NCBI GenBank assembly: GCA_025506515.1
Contig: CM046456.1
Coordinates: 14,374,872-14,438,871 of the forward strand
Source of the DNA: Flaveria trinervia
Taxonomy: Eukaryota; Streptophyta; Magnoliopsida; Asterales; Asteraceae
Length of the DNA: 64,000 bases
Direction: 5' to 3'
This document shows, piece by piece, positions 25,553-38,383 of the stretch (the first letter of the stretch is position 1; every line of letters starts with the position of its first letter). The notes under the pieces are model-generated. The model had not been told where the DNA came from, did no database searches, and was given only the letters and a program-made list of their open reading frames with translations. Both the position numbers and the translations under genes were made by a program.

Positions 25553-26200
25553 GTGCTAACAATTATTGTATATGAAAAAATGTACTATAGTACTTTTCTA
25601 CATAATAGCTTTATTTGTTTATCAAAATTATTGAATTTTTGTAGTATAAATTAGGGGGAGTTCAAAATCGGATATCTGAAATTTTGGGATATCCGAAATT
25701 TTTGGATATTAGAAATCACTTTTCGTATCCGTATCCAAAATTCTAAAAATTCGTATACGGATATGGATAGGAATTTTATATTTTATTTTTTAGCTTTTTT
25801 ATAATAATTAGACATATATTATTATAAAAATAATATAAAAAACAACTCATATTATAAAAGGCTCAATATACACTAAAAAATCTCAATCTGAAGTAAAAAT
25901 ATGTCTAAATTGAAAAAATAAAAAACTATTTTTTAGTTTTCGGATAATCGGATATCCAAAACTTTTGAAAATCACTATCGGCAACCGAATCCGAAAATTT
26001 GGATATTTTGGATTTGGATTTTCGGACCGGATTCTCGGATTCGAATATTTTTGAACATCCCTAGTATAAATATCATCTTAGTCTTAATGTAGATGAGAAA
26101 ATAAACCTTTTGTATACATTTTTATATATTATACATATCTTTATTTTTTTCTTGTCCGGTTCTCTCTATAATTTTAAAGTTATAACAGTAATAACACTTT
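25553..26200 (+). mobile_element. Copia solo LTR remnant, interrupted by a hAT MITE
   Basis: Both flanks of the MITE at 25652-26063 match the LTR of the copia element at 55978. The left part (25553-25651) ends ATTTTTGTAGTATAAAT like the copia LTR. The right part continues with TTAATGTAGATGAG, TTGTATACA.TTT, TTATACAT and GTTATAAC in the same order. No copia internal sequence flanks it, so it is a solo or truncated LTR. Outer boundaries are approximate because no target duplication was recognised. Confidence 0.65.
25652..26063. mobile_element. hAT-type MITE, 412 bp, inside an LTR TATA box
   Basis: Ends TAGGGGGAGTTCAAAATCGGA and (inverted) TAGGGATGTTCAAAAATATTC form imperfect terminal inverted repeats. 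The 8-bp direct repeat GTATAAAT flanks it exactly (25644-25651 and 26064-26071). The subterminal regions are rich in 'ggatatccg' and 'ccgaaaat' words. No transposase. The target duplication contains the TATA-like word TATAAAT of the host LTR. Confidence 0.8.
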
Positions 26201-26527
26201 TTTATTTAATCAAAGAGAGTAAAACAAAGATGATGACGATGTAAGAAAATTAAAGCGACCATTGACAATGACATTGATATTGATATTACTATTACTATTA
26301 CTATTACTATCGAGAGTGATAGTGATAGAATAAAGTTTAAAAAAGTTTTGTGTATATATATATATGGTGATATAACACGTGAGTAAACGTAGACGGTCGA
26401 ACAAGACCAAATTAATAATTGGGGAGAAGAAGGTGGTTGGTTGCATTTAGACATTTAGTCATTTACATACAAAAGCACAGCTAGACTCCATAATATTCAT
26501 ATATTCTTATCTTTAACTTTGAACAAC
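26201..26527. other. Upstream region of the LHT gene
   Basis: Short spacer containing ATTACT-type repeats at about 26284-26310 and 'agtgat' repeats at 26315. A TATA-like run 'tatatatatatg' lies near 26353. It presumably carries the LHT promoter. Confidence 0.4.
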
Positions 26528-28809
26528 ATGACGCTTACAACACCCCTAGTATGTGTTTTTCTTTCTTGTAATTTGAACGTTGATTTTGATTTTGATTTTG
26601 ATTTTGATTTTGGATTTAACTAATGATGATGTCGAATATCATATTGATGATCATAGGTTGACGAGAGAACCGAAAGGGAGAGAGCTATCGATGAGTGGCT
26701 TCCGGTCACCTCGTCACGCAACGCTAAATGGTGGTATTCTGCCTTTCACAATGTTACCGCCATGGTTGGGGCTGGTGTTCTTAGTCTTCCTTATGCTTTG
26801 GCCGAGCTTGGTTGGTTAGTCAATCCGCCCTTTCGAATATGTATATGTATATGTATATGTATATATATTTTGATTTTGATTTTGATTTTGATTTTGATTT
26901 TGATTTTGATTTTGATTTTGATTTTGATTTTGATTTTGATTTTGATTTTGATTTTGATGAATACTACCATTGTTTTGAATGTTTTAGGGGTCCGGGTGTA
27001 TCAGTATTGGTAATATCATGGGTCATAACTCTGTATACGTTATGGCAAATGGTTGAAATGCATGAAATGGTACCTGGAAAACGGTTTGATCGATACCATG
27101 AGCTAGGCCAACATGCTTTTGGTGAAAAGCTCGGTCTTTACATTGTCGTCCCGCAACAGCTCATCGTTGAAGTCGGGGTGAACATTGTGTATATGGTCAC
27201 CGGGGGGACATCTTTAAAAAAGTTGTATGATCTGGTTTGCGGTGACAACTGCAAAGACATAAAACTCACATACTTCATCATCATCTTTGCTTCCGTCCAT
27301 TTCGTGCTTTCCCATCTCCCCAATTTCAATTCCATAGCTGGAGTCTCTTTGGCTGCAGCAGTCATGTCTCTCAGTTACTCTATAATCGCGTGGTCGGCAT
27401 CTGTGGCCAAGGGCGTGCAGCCAAATGTAGACTATGGATATAAATCAGGCACCACAGCAGATAAAGTGTTCGGTTTCTTCAGTGCATTGGGTGAAGTGGC
27501 TTTTGCATACGCGGGTCACAACGTTGTGTTGGAAATTCAAGCCACAATTCCTTCAACGCCCGACAAGCCTTCAAAGGGTCCAATGTGGAAAGGAGTAGTC
27601 ATTGCTTATATCGCCGTAGCCATTTGCTACTTCCCCGTTGCCATCATCGGATACTGGATGTTTGGAAACCAGGTCTCCGATAATATTCTTATCAGTTTAG
27701 AGAAGCCTACATGGCTCATAGCAATGGCTAATTTGTTTGTCGTCATCCATGTTATTGGAAGCTATCAGGTTTATAATCTATCTCTAATAACAAAGCTTAT
27801 TTAAATCGAACCAATTTCAAGTTTTCTTATAATTTTATTTAATATTTATCATCATGATTCTGTGTAGATCTATGCAATGCCAGTGTTTGATATGATAGAA
27901 ACGATGCTCGTCAAGAATTTGAACTTCACCCCTAGCTTTACGCTTCGCTTTATCACCAGGAATCTATATGTTGGTAAGTGATTTCTTTTTGAATGGGTGA
28001 CGGGTCAAAATGGGTCAGTCAAACTAAAAAAAGGTATCATTTTGAGTGCTTGTTGGGTTGGGTTGAACTGCAGCCATTTTTTATTAACAATCAATGCTTT
28101 AATTTTGATTACATAAAACTATATTATTACAATAACAATCTAAATTTTAGAGTAAAGCGAAATAAAAGATTAAAAGTCGATTCTAGACTTGTTCATCCCA
28201 ACCTGCATATATCCCTTTTTAGTTGAATTCTTGATTTGACCCATTTAAGATACAGCATTGCCAAAATCGACCCGTTTGTAATCAAATGGGTCGAAAGTGT
28301 CACCTCTAAACTAATTAAGGAGACTATGATTCATTTGTTAATCGAAAGATTTCTTCTTTGGCAACAGCATTAACAATGTTCATTGGCATATGCTTCCCTT
28401 TCTTCGGTGGGCTTCTTGGTTTCTTTGGTGGATTCGCATTTGCCCCCACGACATACTTCGTAAGAAACTCAAGCTCATTCCTGCTAGTTATGCTTTTCTT
28501 TCATGAAATGTATGTTTTTAAGTTTAAATATGTTATCTTGTGTTGTTGATGGTTTTAGTTACCTTGCATCATGTGGCTTACACTCTACAAACCAAACAAA
28601 TGGAGTTTATCTTGGATCACCAATTGGGTATGCAACATCCCAAAACTCATTTTCTTGTTTTTCAACCTATATATCGATCATTTCGACTAACACAGGTTCA
28701 TATATATCAGGTCTGTATCATACTAGGAGTTGCTTTGATGATTGTATCACCTATTGGGGGGCTAAGGCAGATCATCGTTGAAGCTAAAGACTACGAGTTC
28801 TTCTCTTAA
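26528..28809 (+). CDS. LHT1: Lysine/histidine transporter-like amino acid permease
   Basis: Proton-coupled amino-acid importer of the AAAP family; LHT1-type proteins sit in the plasma membrane and take up a broad range of neutral and acidic amino acids (family knowledge). Exons: 26528-26548, 26657-26814, 26988-27768, 27868-27973, 28368-28459, 28559-28627, 28711-28809; phases agree, giving 441 residues against about 446 in Arabidopsis LHT1. Seen: WLPVTSSRNAKWWYSAFHNV, MVGAGVLSLPYALAELGW, the long hydrophobic exon 3 with GQHAFGEKLGLYIVVPQQ and AFAYAGHNVVLEIQATIPS, and C-terminal SPIGGLRQIIVEAKDYEFFS. The seven-residue first exon (MTLTTPL) is the least certain part; it is chosen because it joins in phase to VDERTERERAIDEW. 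Introns 1 and 2 contain TTTTGA hexamer arrays. Orthology to LHT1 rather than a close paralogue is inferred. Confidence 0.9.
26579..26612 (+). repeat. Short TTTTGA hexamer run in LHT intron 1
   Basis: About five TTTTGA units within the 108-base first intron, 45 bases before its acceptor. The same hexamer fills part of intron 2. Confidence 0.9.
26868..26958 (+). repeat. TTTTGA hexamer array in LHT intron 2
   Basis: Fifteen uninterrupted TTTTGA units, preceded by four TATATG-type units (26838-26861), together make up more than half of the 173-base intron. The array lies 29 bases before the acceptor. Retention of the intron would add a repeat-encoded peptide and then shift the frame to an early stop. 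Confidence 0.95.
27985..28312. mobile_element. Probable MITE-like insertion in LHT intron 4
   Basis: Left part has GGGTGACGGGTCAAAATGGG; right part has AAATGGGTCGAAAGTGTCACCTCTAA. The opposed 'ggtgac...gggtca' and 'gggtcgaaagtgtcacc' ends suggest inverted termini of a non-autonomous element. It accounts for most of an intron that is otherwise short. No clear target duplication was found. Confidence 0.4.
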
Positions 28810-31772
28810 AATTTATAAATTAAAAAAAACATACAAATATATGATGCGGTTATCAGTAATTTTGCATAGGAGAGATAGATATAAGATCTCCTAAAGTAAA
28901 TATACATATTTAAAGATTGTTTAAAAGGATTAAGGGCATGGAATCAGTCAAGAAACTTACTTGCAGAAGTTCCAAACTTTTCCTTCAATTCGTTTTCACC
29001 ATCATTGCGTGCGCATATCTGTAAAATTATTTTCATCTGTAAAATCATAAAAGACAGTTGTGAATTGTAGTATGATATCTAGTTTGCTATAAATGAGGGA
29101 AAGTATGTCCATAATATGTACCTTTTAGGCCCTGCTTATTCTTTGGTTGATTTTGAACCATAAGCTGCTGCTGGTTGAATGATCATGTGAAACTGCATTT
29201 GATTCTATAATGTGCATTATTGATGTTTAAGTCTAGTTACGTCGATTGTGAAAGTCTGTGTTCATATAATAGTTCAAGTGTTTAATCACAATCTTTTTTT
29301 CATTCACAATCAAATCATTCATATAGTTAGTTTGCAATCGTTAATGGAATCAAGTGATCTTAAGAATGATACCAACATGCGTTAGCAATGGGGATTCTGG
29401 CGATTAACAAGTTGGTTTCAATTCGAAGTTACTAACCGAAATGGCTACAACAACGCAAATTCAAGCAAGACAAACCCACCTAAAAATAATATTAACTGCG
29501 GCCTAAAGAAACCTTTAACAACAAAATGCAATGGATAAAATGGAGGAGACATAACATCAAGGAGATGTATGATATTTGTATAGTTCAAGCACGCATTTGA
29601 TGCACACAAGTCTTGTTTGTAGATCAATCAATCTTCCTATCGTTGTATACGACTAAACGATTATGACTCCGAGAGGACAGAGCATGTGTTAATTGAAGGC
29701 TTGAGAGTATGCCGGTAGCCATGTGTATGTGTTGTGGTGAGTAGGAGATTATATTACGGTCTTAGATTTAAATTCATCTAACAAAATTTAAACTTTTGAT
29801 TTTTTAATAGAGAAAACATCTATTACACACCTGGATATCATTAAGCCAAAATTTATTTTGTTTTACTCACTGCCATCTAAATGTTACATTTGCAACCTTC
29901 AAACACGCTAAAGTGGTGAAATTGTGAGTGAAAAGCTCACTTGGCCATTTTTTATAAACTTTTATCCAACTCATATCTATTATTTTAAAAGAATAACTAA
30001 TTATATGGAATATAAATACCAGTGGTAATTAGTAGCGTGTTACAGCAGGTCGATTTTACGTAAAAATAAACAAGTCATAAAGGTACGTTGGGAATAAAAA
30101 ATAACGTCACATTCATGTGAAAATAAGTATTTGCAAACATGAAAACTAATTACATTACATATGGTCATGATTAAATTTGTAAACCTACTTGGTATTGAGT
30201 ATAAAAATAATACAAAATATAAAAACAATTAAAACTTCAAATTAAAAAGAAATTAATTAAAAAAGCCTAAAAACTTTAAAAAAACAACACAAAAAGACAA
30301 AATAGCATGTGACCAACTTAGGAAAAATGAAAATTATTGTGGTTGTTTTATAAAAATTCAAAATTTTATTATTCTCCATGCATACTAATTTAAAGACTAA
30401 AAAAGATTTTACAACACAAAAAGGGAAAAATAACAACTGGTTTTCTTTTTCTTGTTTTATACTTTTTCTACCCAATTAAAGAGCATGTTGATATGCTACA
30501 TTGTGTAGATCTAGTTGTAGTCTATCGTCGATTTAAAACTCTTGAATTAATAATTAAGATAATTTTTCTAGTATTCATTTCAGTTGGTTGTCTACGAGCA
30601 GCTAGTTGTAGACTTGTAGTTTTTGTTATAAAATCTCTCATTTTAATAGTTAATAGGTAGCAAATTCATACTTGTATTCTGCTTTTTCGTTGTAATTTGC
30701 AAATTCTAAGTGAAATATATAAAGAACTTGAATAAAATTTTGTTAATTGTTATTGTGTGAGTTGTTACTAGTGATTAACAGAGTTCTGCATCTTTTAATC
30801 ATCATCAATTGATATCGCCATTAATTGATATGGATCGTCTATTGATTTTGATCATCAGTTACTATGGATGTCCTGAGTTACTACTGCTATACAAAGTTGC
30901 TACCAATGTACAAATTTGCTATTGAAATGTATTGGTATTGTTGCTTAAGTCGGTATCGACCAACTTTTAGTTACAAGGTATCACCAGTTGATATGAACAC
31001 CAAAGTTGTTACTTACCATCACTTTGACTTCCAAATACCAATTTTACTATTGAAATTCAATTACTACCAAAGATAATTTTCACCACTTAACTTTAACTAT
31101 AAGAGAATATCAATTTTACAAATTTTGGTTATTTTATGATTCCGAAGCAATTTTCAATCCATAAAAAAGCAAGAAATTTTTTTTTTACAAAATGACTTAG
31201 CATCTCAACTCTAGTTAAAGGCTTTTTCCTTTGGACCCGGACCAAGGGGGCATGCAATTCACATTTTCTGACTTATTTGATGTTTAATTATGGTTTCTCA
31301 TTTGATCGCTAATTAAACTTAATTACGAAAGATCCTACTGATACCAAAATCACCAAAAAAAAAGTTAGGAGATATTTTTATCAACCCAATCATGGGCTAC
31401 AAGCATGAGGCTGTAATCGTGTCATAGACTTTCATTACAGGAGACTTTGAGCTTTTTGTATTTCACTTAATATGACTCCTTTTGATATTTTGTTTTTGTA
31501 CGTAAAAGTTGTCTGATCCTTTGATTTGCACTTGTTGTCTATGTTCAATTGTACATAATCTCCTAATAGCTGTAACACTAAGTAGTAGATGGATCAAAGG
31601 AATGTGTGTTACTGAACCTATCAAGTCTTAGCCCTTTATTGACATTGTTTCTATTGAATCTTTCCCTTTGATTTAGCCATCATAAATTTTTTAACAAGAA
31701 GCGTGGCAACGTCTATTACCCATGTTCTAAGTGATCACCATCTTTGAGTTCTTCATCTTAATATTTGCTTTC
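28810..31772. other. Intergenic region downstream of LHT, no gene seen
   Basis: After about 250 bases of probable 3' UTR the region is AT-rich and lacks any exon I can support on either strand. The 30780-31080 part repeats words like 'gttactac' and 'ttgctattgaaat' but has no defined unit. Confidence 0.4.
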
Positions 31773-31985
31773 TTACATGAGTATATCAATGCAACAGGCG
31801 ATATTGGAGATCTTTGATGATTCTATCAAGTTTTCCATATCGCTTTTCTTCTTGCCTTTGAGTTCATGATTGAGAAAAGTGCCGTAGACACCATCTAGAC
31901 TGGCTGTCTCTGTTTTATCACCAAGTCTTATAACGGTGATAAGTCTTGGTGGTGTCATCCATTAACCTAATAGTACTACAATGGT
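31773..31985 (-). pseudogene. Possible copia gag fragment
   Basis: On the minus strand the frame TVIRLGDKTETASLDGVYG followed by TFLNHELKGKKKS resembles the UBN2-type region of copia Gag, where an 'LDELYGxLxxHE' segment is usual. Only about 60 residues are readable, and no LTR, PBS or pol part is attached. The match is by eye and weak. Confidence 0.35.
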
Positions 31986-32718
31986 TTGAGTTCTGCAATC
32001 GCACGCAGCTGGTTTTCTGGTATGCGTGAACTATTTTGGATTATGTATAGCATGTAGTAGCTATGGTCCTCCAAATCAATTATTAAATTTTAAACTAGCT
32101 TATGTACTTCATTGTTAAGCTTTGGATATTAGAGATGGTGTTTATATTTGGTATCACTCTGCCTCAAATGAGTGTTTGTCTTCAATGCACCCCGCCTCAT
32201 AACAATGTCTCCGTTAACCATTGGAGTTTTTGTATGTGCGGTTTTACCTCAACGAAGCTTTAGATTATAGCGAAGAAAACCTCTAGAATGAAGTCTACAC
32301 AGTGAAAGAAAGTTTTCTTCAAACTTGTCACTTATATTTCAAAATTTATAACAATACCCAAGGACACTTATTCGTAAGACCATCACTTAAAACACGAGTG
32401 CTTTTCTATTAAAATTACATTTTAAAATTTATGTAAAAACCAAATATGTTAGTTTGTGAAATAGCAATGAGGAACTTGAATACATTCCTTAAAACATTGT
32501 TTTGAGATGATGGAAAGAACTAGTGATGATAACTTTGGTTGGTGATATTGTGAGAAGAATAGTGGCTTTAAAATGACTCCTTATTCCTTGTTTTCAAGTT
32601 CAAAAATGAACCAAAACACTGCTTTTTTTTCATACAAGGTCAAAATGCATGGTATTCTTATACAGAGATTAATTATTTCTCACTCAAGTCTTGTCACAAA
32701 CCTTTGACCGAGAGGATT
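31986..32718. other. Spacer and 3' flank of cytochrome c1 gene
   Basis: Non-coding; the portion adjoining 32719 is the expected 3' UTR of the minus-strand cytochrome c1 gene. No other gene seen. Confidence 0.35.
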
Positions 32719-35700
32719 CTAGTTGACGACATCAAGAACGAGCTTACGGGACTTGAGAACCGACCACCTCAAACGCCTATAGTATGCAGCTTGAAGCAGA
32801 GCCAGAGATAATACAAATATCCACTTGAATCCCATCTGCAAGACCGACCCAAAATGAATATGAATATATGATGATTCAAAGTATACCCTGGAGCGGAAAT
32901 ATGTTATCCTTAGTGAGCTGATTATCAGGTTGATTCCAGGCTATATTATGTCTAAAATTAACTACAATGAAAATTAGATCAAAAGTTAAACACCAAGGCC
33001 TCCTAATTTGTTTGATTTAAAATTTTATATTTTCATTGTAGTGAATATAGTTTTTTCTAATCATATCTAACACAGATGATTTACAAATTTTAAGAAAAAG
33101 AATACAATTATTTGCAAGTTGATCTGGCCCGACCCACTTCCCATATTGACAGCACTGAAATGTACATCTCTGTTATTTCTTCATGTGTCTAACGTTAGAC
33201 TTTAGAGGGCAACCAGATAATTGATCATTTTATATCATTCAATATAACTTTATATTACAAATCTAACATTATTTCCAAGGTGTGAAATCCATCTTGTATG
33301 CAATTTTCAAACTCAAAAATATTCAATCATGTATATTTCAAAGTCAAGATGCATATTATATAAGTTCCTTTTGTTAGAGAAGGCTCAAGGTGGATCAATT
33401 TGTCTCGTCATTCTAGAGAATTTAGAGGCGTTTACCAGTTTCCTTTCTTCCATTTCTGGTTCTGCAGCCCAGCTTAAAAATGACACGACGTCTTTTCCCA
33501 TCTGCAGAAATTGAATTACAAAATACATAATTAAATAAAAAGACTCTCATTGGCACGATAAGAAGCAAATGACCAACCTGAGCCTCTGTTGCAGGAGTTC
33601 CATCTTCATACTCAACAGCACCATCATTAAGCATTTTAGGCATTGCAATAGCACCCCCAGGGAAATAAGGATTATAGTGCAGACCTTCCCTGATCTGCAA
33701 TTTATTTGTAGATTGGCTGTTAGGTGGACCGTAACAGAGAGTCAGAGACAAAGTGGTGTGTATCTTACTACTCACCGAAACACCAGCAGGAGGGTCACGG
33801 TAGCCGGTCAGAAGTGCAAATACATAATTTTGTCCATTGTGACGAGCCTGAAAGAACAAAATGTAAGAATTTGTTAAAAATAAGACAATATCTTTACAAG
33901 CTCAAAGCAGGAGTCATGACTTACTTTGGTGATAAGGCTCAAGTCTGGAGGATAGGCCCCACCATTAGCAAATCTAGCAGCTTGCTCATTTGCATAAGGT
34001 TGAGGAAATCGGTCACTCAGCTTTCCAGGGCGGGTAAACATTTCACCCTCATCATTAGGACCATCAACCACCTCAATTTCAGCAGCCATAGCTTTGGTTT
34101 CCTCTTCGGTATATGCAACACCCACCAAGTCACGATATGAAATCAAACCCATTGAATGGCACGACGCACAAACTTGCGTGTACACTTGATGACCACGCCG
34201 GATCCTGATACAAGAAAAAAAACATCAATTCCCAAAAGGGTGCTGTTTCATCCCTTTTACTTGTTAATGGATTGATACAGTTTTTGTCTATAAGGAACTA
34301 AGGAAGGATTAGAAATCATCGTATCTTACTTCTTGATTAGGTTAGACTCAACTTCGACTTTTCATATTCAGTCCAAAACTAAGGATTATAAATAAATATA
34401 TGAAAAGAAGGTAACAAACGTTGGTTGAAAAACAAGCTTACGAAGCATGGTCGTATGAACTGAGAATGCCTTGATGAGGCCAAGGATAGCTTGGACACTC
34501 CAGACCATGTTCAGCCTCATCAGCAGACGCTATTGTTGTGAAACTCAAAAGCCCCGAAACACCTGCTCCAAGAAGTGCTATTGCTCTCAGGGACTTCATG
34601 CCAGAAGCTTCTTGATCCTTCTTTGTAATTAGTGATGACAAAACTGGAGGGGCCTATAAAGTTGCGAATGATTGCAGCAATAAGTGATTGAAATATAAAG
34701 AAATTGAGTTGACTTATACATATTTTATGTCATGTTTGAAATAGTGAACCGGCAAAACAATGTTAATCATATAACAAGAAACCAGTATATGCATCCTACT
34801 AATTACAAAAGGAGAGAGGTTTCTAGTGAATTTATAAAAAATTAAAATAAAAGGAGTAAATAGTTCAATTGCCCCTGTGCAGTTTAGTGAATTTCTAAAT
34901 TGTCGTTTATTTACCCGTTAAAAAGTCATCACGTGCACCTCATCTGAGGGGCATTTATGAACTTTTACACCTCACCAAAAAAAAAAAAAACCTAAATAAA
35001 TATTGTTCAATTGCCCCGAACATTCAAACATTATTAAATTGTTTATAATATTCAAAGTTGATGTCCACTTAACGGGTAAAACAAACAGGTTAACGAAAGT
35101 GGATAAAAATGACAAGTTTTTAGAATGTCAGAGACACAAAGATGAAAAATAATGTTTTTGGATGAAAATGGCAAAAGGACCAAACTTTAGGGATAAAAAT
35201 GGCACTTAACTCAAAAAGAAAAAAAAAATTCCAGGCGACAATATTTGCAACAGTTTTTAGATAGTTTATGCCATTTAAATGCAGAAGAGTATAGAACATC
35301 TAAAAATTTTCAGCATCTGCAAGCTCAGTTATGCTTATTCTGATGATCCATGGGCCATGGTCCTTAAGAGACATGTGAAACAATTACTATGGTAATTGCA
35401 TGTTTACGTTAAACCAGCCAGATGTCTTCTAAAAAACTTTATACTCCCAGTGGAAACAAAGCGGATCATATTTTATTGCAATATATTATGTGCTTGTTTT
35501 AGTACTGGAGTATTTGGATGTTACCCTGTGCTAACTAAAATTTTTGCAATACATAGGTTCAGAAACTTAAAATAATAACCCAGATCAACTGGCCACTGGG
35601 CAGTGGTCCGATGGTATAATTGCTGACTGCGGACATGACCAAAGTAAATGCTGAGCCCTTAATCACAGCCTAACACAGCATCAACTTACTGCAACTTCTC

Positions 35701-36157
35701 AAAACTGTATACCAATTACAGAGTAAATGTTGCAACTAAGCTCAAATTCAGATTATTAAATCATTCCATATCCCATATATTAAATGTAAGCACTATGTAC
35801 AGTGGTTAGTTTGGTTATCTAGAAGTGCTCTTATGATTTAATGATTGCCAGATAGAAACAATGGCATGCTTCTAAATTAAGTTTAAAAGAGTTTGTCTAG
35901 ACAAAAGTACAGAATTATAGTTATGGAGATTTTGCTATCAGTCTATCATTGCTGCCGCGCACACTCATACAGGAAAAGGAAACAGATTCTTAAAACAGAC
36001 AAAAGACACCCCAGCTGCTAAGAGAACACAGACCCGCATAAAACAAATGGGGGATGGTTCTTTGAACCAAGATTATCCAAACAAGATTGATGCTTACAGT
36101 GGTTTGAGAATGAAGTCTGCTCCTCAGTAAGTGGTAAATTCCCCTACCACCAGCCAT
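32719..36157 (-). CDS. CYC1: Mitochondrial cytochrome c1 (complex III heme subunit)
   Basis: Inner-membrane heme subunit of the cytochrome bc1 complex that passes electrons from the Rieske protein to cytochrome c. Coding exons in transcript order: 36157-36098, 34653-34442, 34204-33925, 33847-33776, 33694-33578, 33501-33436, 32835-32719. Phases agree and give 307 residues, the same as Arabidopsis. The first exon encodes MAGGRGIYHLLRSRLHSQTT, an arginine-rich mitochondrial presequence; the hydrophobic ALLGAGVSGLLSF segment is the usual second (intermembrane-space) sorting part, followed by SADEAEHGLECP. Heme motif CASCH is at 103-107 and Met226 in GGAIAMPKM is the expected axial ligand. The membrane anchor is about 271-290 (GFKWIFVLSLALLQAAYYRR). 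No defect seen. Introns 1 and 2 are over 1.2 kb and hold repeat-like DNA. Confidence 0.95.
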
Positions 36158-37411
36158 TTAAGCCAATTTCCTGTGAATACATATATCATAACTCAAAGTT
36201 AGCTCCTTAAAGGTATTCCTGCATTGAGTACCGAATTCGCACTCCAACGCTATAACATCACATATGTTAATGTCTTAATGCTCCAAAGAGCAAATCAATA
36301 TATAGTATCACAGACACTTTTCCTGGCACTAAAGACAAACGCTTCTTGGGCCTCATATGTTACTTTCAAACTTCAAAGTTAGTAAGCAAATTTTAGATTT
36401 GTCGGCACAAAACTTCCAAGTATGTTGAACTTTATCACAAGCCCACAAATATCAGTACGTGTATTGAACTTGCATTTAATAAGTATATATGTTCGACATC
36501 AAAAATCAGTAGAACTCTTCTTACAACAGGGGAGGTAGCTAATTCAGGACCTAGAAAGAAAATGCAGAAACTACTGCTATAGTACGAACTCAATGTAATG
36601 GATACACATACAAGCCTCCCTAAAAACAATGAAACATCCATGTAACTATAACTAACTAACTAAGCACCACATGGCAATGCTCAATAGGCTAGAAATGAAG
36701 CTCATGATCCAAGACACAAAGAAAAGGAGCTACTGATGTAAAGAAGCACCACTTCCAAGGCTAAGTGTACCATGGGCAGCTCTATGTGGTTGGTTTTATA
36801 AGCTTGTGCCTAGGGTCTCCAAATTATAAGGGCCCCAACTTTTTCTTTCACAAAATGTACAAATATACATAGTTTAATCCAGATTTTTAGCTTTGAGTCT
36901 ATAAATATCCTATCCTAAATTCCTAATCCAACCTCACTACAGCCAAAAAAGAATTTTGAAATTAATTTTCATTATAATGCATAGTCCAATCCTACTTTAG
37001 CGAACCAATTTTTACCCTACTCACAAATATCATAAAAAAACCGTTAATAAAACTATAACAATAACACCTGAACAAGGCCACGAGTTTTTACTTCTCCTTA
37101 GGGCTTCAAATATTTGAACTTCTCATGAGTGTAGCAGCAGGTAATGTCTCAGCAATATATGCTAACAGCTAATTTTACACATAACAAGAAAACATTACCC
37201 TAGAATTGTAACTAAAAAAGGATTATAAACGGGCAACTGAGTCTAGATCTGATTACAGAGATTAGAATAAATCGATAACAGCTACGATAATCAATCAATC
37301 ATACATAGTAAATGACACAGAGATTGAAAAACATTTCGTACAGCAAAATCGCACAGATGAACAAACTCATATCACAGGTTTAGAAATCATGATTTATCGG
37401 AGAGCACTTAC

Positions 37412-37455
37412 AAACGGCCGCAGAGAGATCCGATGACGATGAATGAGATCTTCAG
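37412..37455 (-). other. Probable non-coding 5' UTR exon of cytochrome c1
   Basis: On the minus strand the sequence CTGCGGCCGTTT is followed at 37411 by a good donor (GTAAGTGC), and the coding exon at 36157 is preceded by an acceptor (TATTCACAG) ten or so bases before its ATG. This implies a leader intron of about 1.2 kb. The upstream end of the exon is not defined. Confidence 0.5.
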
Positions 37456-37670
37456 GTTTGTTTCTCACAACCACAAGCACGACCAAGGTTCTATCATTTC
37501 ACATTTCTTCACACGAGCTTTCAGTGGGCCGAGGCCTGTTTTTCTCAACCCATATTTACGTATTGGGCCTCAAAACTGTACGTATGGCCGTATGGGAATG
37601 GGTCCAATACTCCAATGGGATACAAAGTGTTTTGACTTTTGACTAATTTGAGTGCTCTACAATTGACTTA

Positions 37671-38355
37671 GGCCATGTTTGATATGCCCTGACCACCCCT
37701 GACTGGCTGACTCGGTCAGCCGGTCAGGTGTTTGATGTTCACGGCGAGGCGTCTGACCCGGTCGAAGGCTTCTGACCGAGACCTAAAGATTTTGATGACT
37801 GACCCGGTCGAAGGCCACTGAACCTCATCGAGCTCACCATCATCGTCTGCCACCCTCCTCCCTTCGTCGCCCTCCCTCTTTCGCCCTCCCCCTCCCCCTG
37901 CGTGACCGATCGACCACCTCCCCCTCCCCTTGCGTGACCACCTCCCCCCCCCCCCCTTTGATCATCTTCATGGTTTTATGTGAAATATGTGTACCCATGT
38001 GTTGATGATGTGTTTTCTTGAAATCTTGATGTGTTTTCTTGAAATTTTGTGAAGAAGTGATGGTGGAACATGGTGGTGGTTGTGGGTGGTTTCAAGATTA
38101 GGGTTTTTGTGTATTTGTTTGGGTGTGTGGGTTTTTGTATGGTTTTTGAAAAGAAAAAAACGTGTCTTGTTAACACGGTAGTACTTGCATTCATTTGGCT
38201 ATTTTTATTGATTACATAATACCAGTTAAATTCAAACTCGTTAGAACAACGGGGCAATAAGGTTTTTTTATCATTCAGCTGAGTCAGACAGATACTAAAT
38301 CAAACAGCCAAGTTTCAGTCAGATGCAGACTCAGTCAGCACAATCAAACAACCCC
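37671..38355. mobile_element. PIF/Harbinger-type MITE with TTA target duplication
   Basis: Left end GGCCATGTTTGATATGCCC and inverted right end GGGGTTGTTTGATTGTGC share the GTTTGAT core, and both ends abut TTA (37668-37670 and 38356-38358), the preferred PIF/Harbinger target. Subterminal CTGACTGGCTGACTCGGTCAG on the left is mirrored by CTGACTGAGTC-type words on the right. A C-rich block with a run of C lies at 37860-37960. No transposase. Confidence 0.65.
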
Positions 38356-38383
38356 TTAGCTTCCTATGGTTTGGATTTTGGAA

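Noticed and set aside
26812..26960. Phe-Asp repeat peptide fused ahead of the LHT membrane domain
   Set aside because: It is intron 2 read through. The phase-correct splice from 26814 to 26988 gives the conserved ALAELGWGPG sequence.
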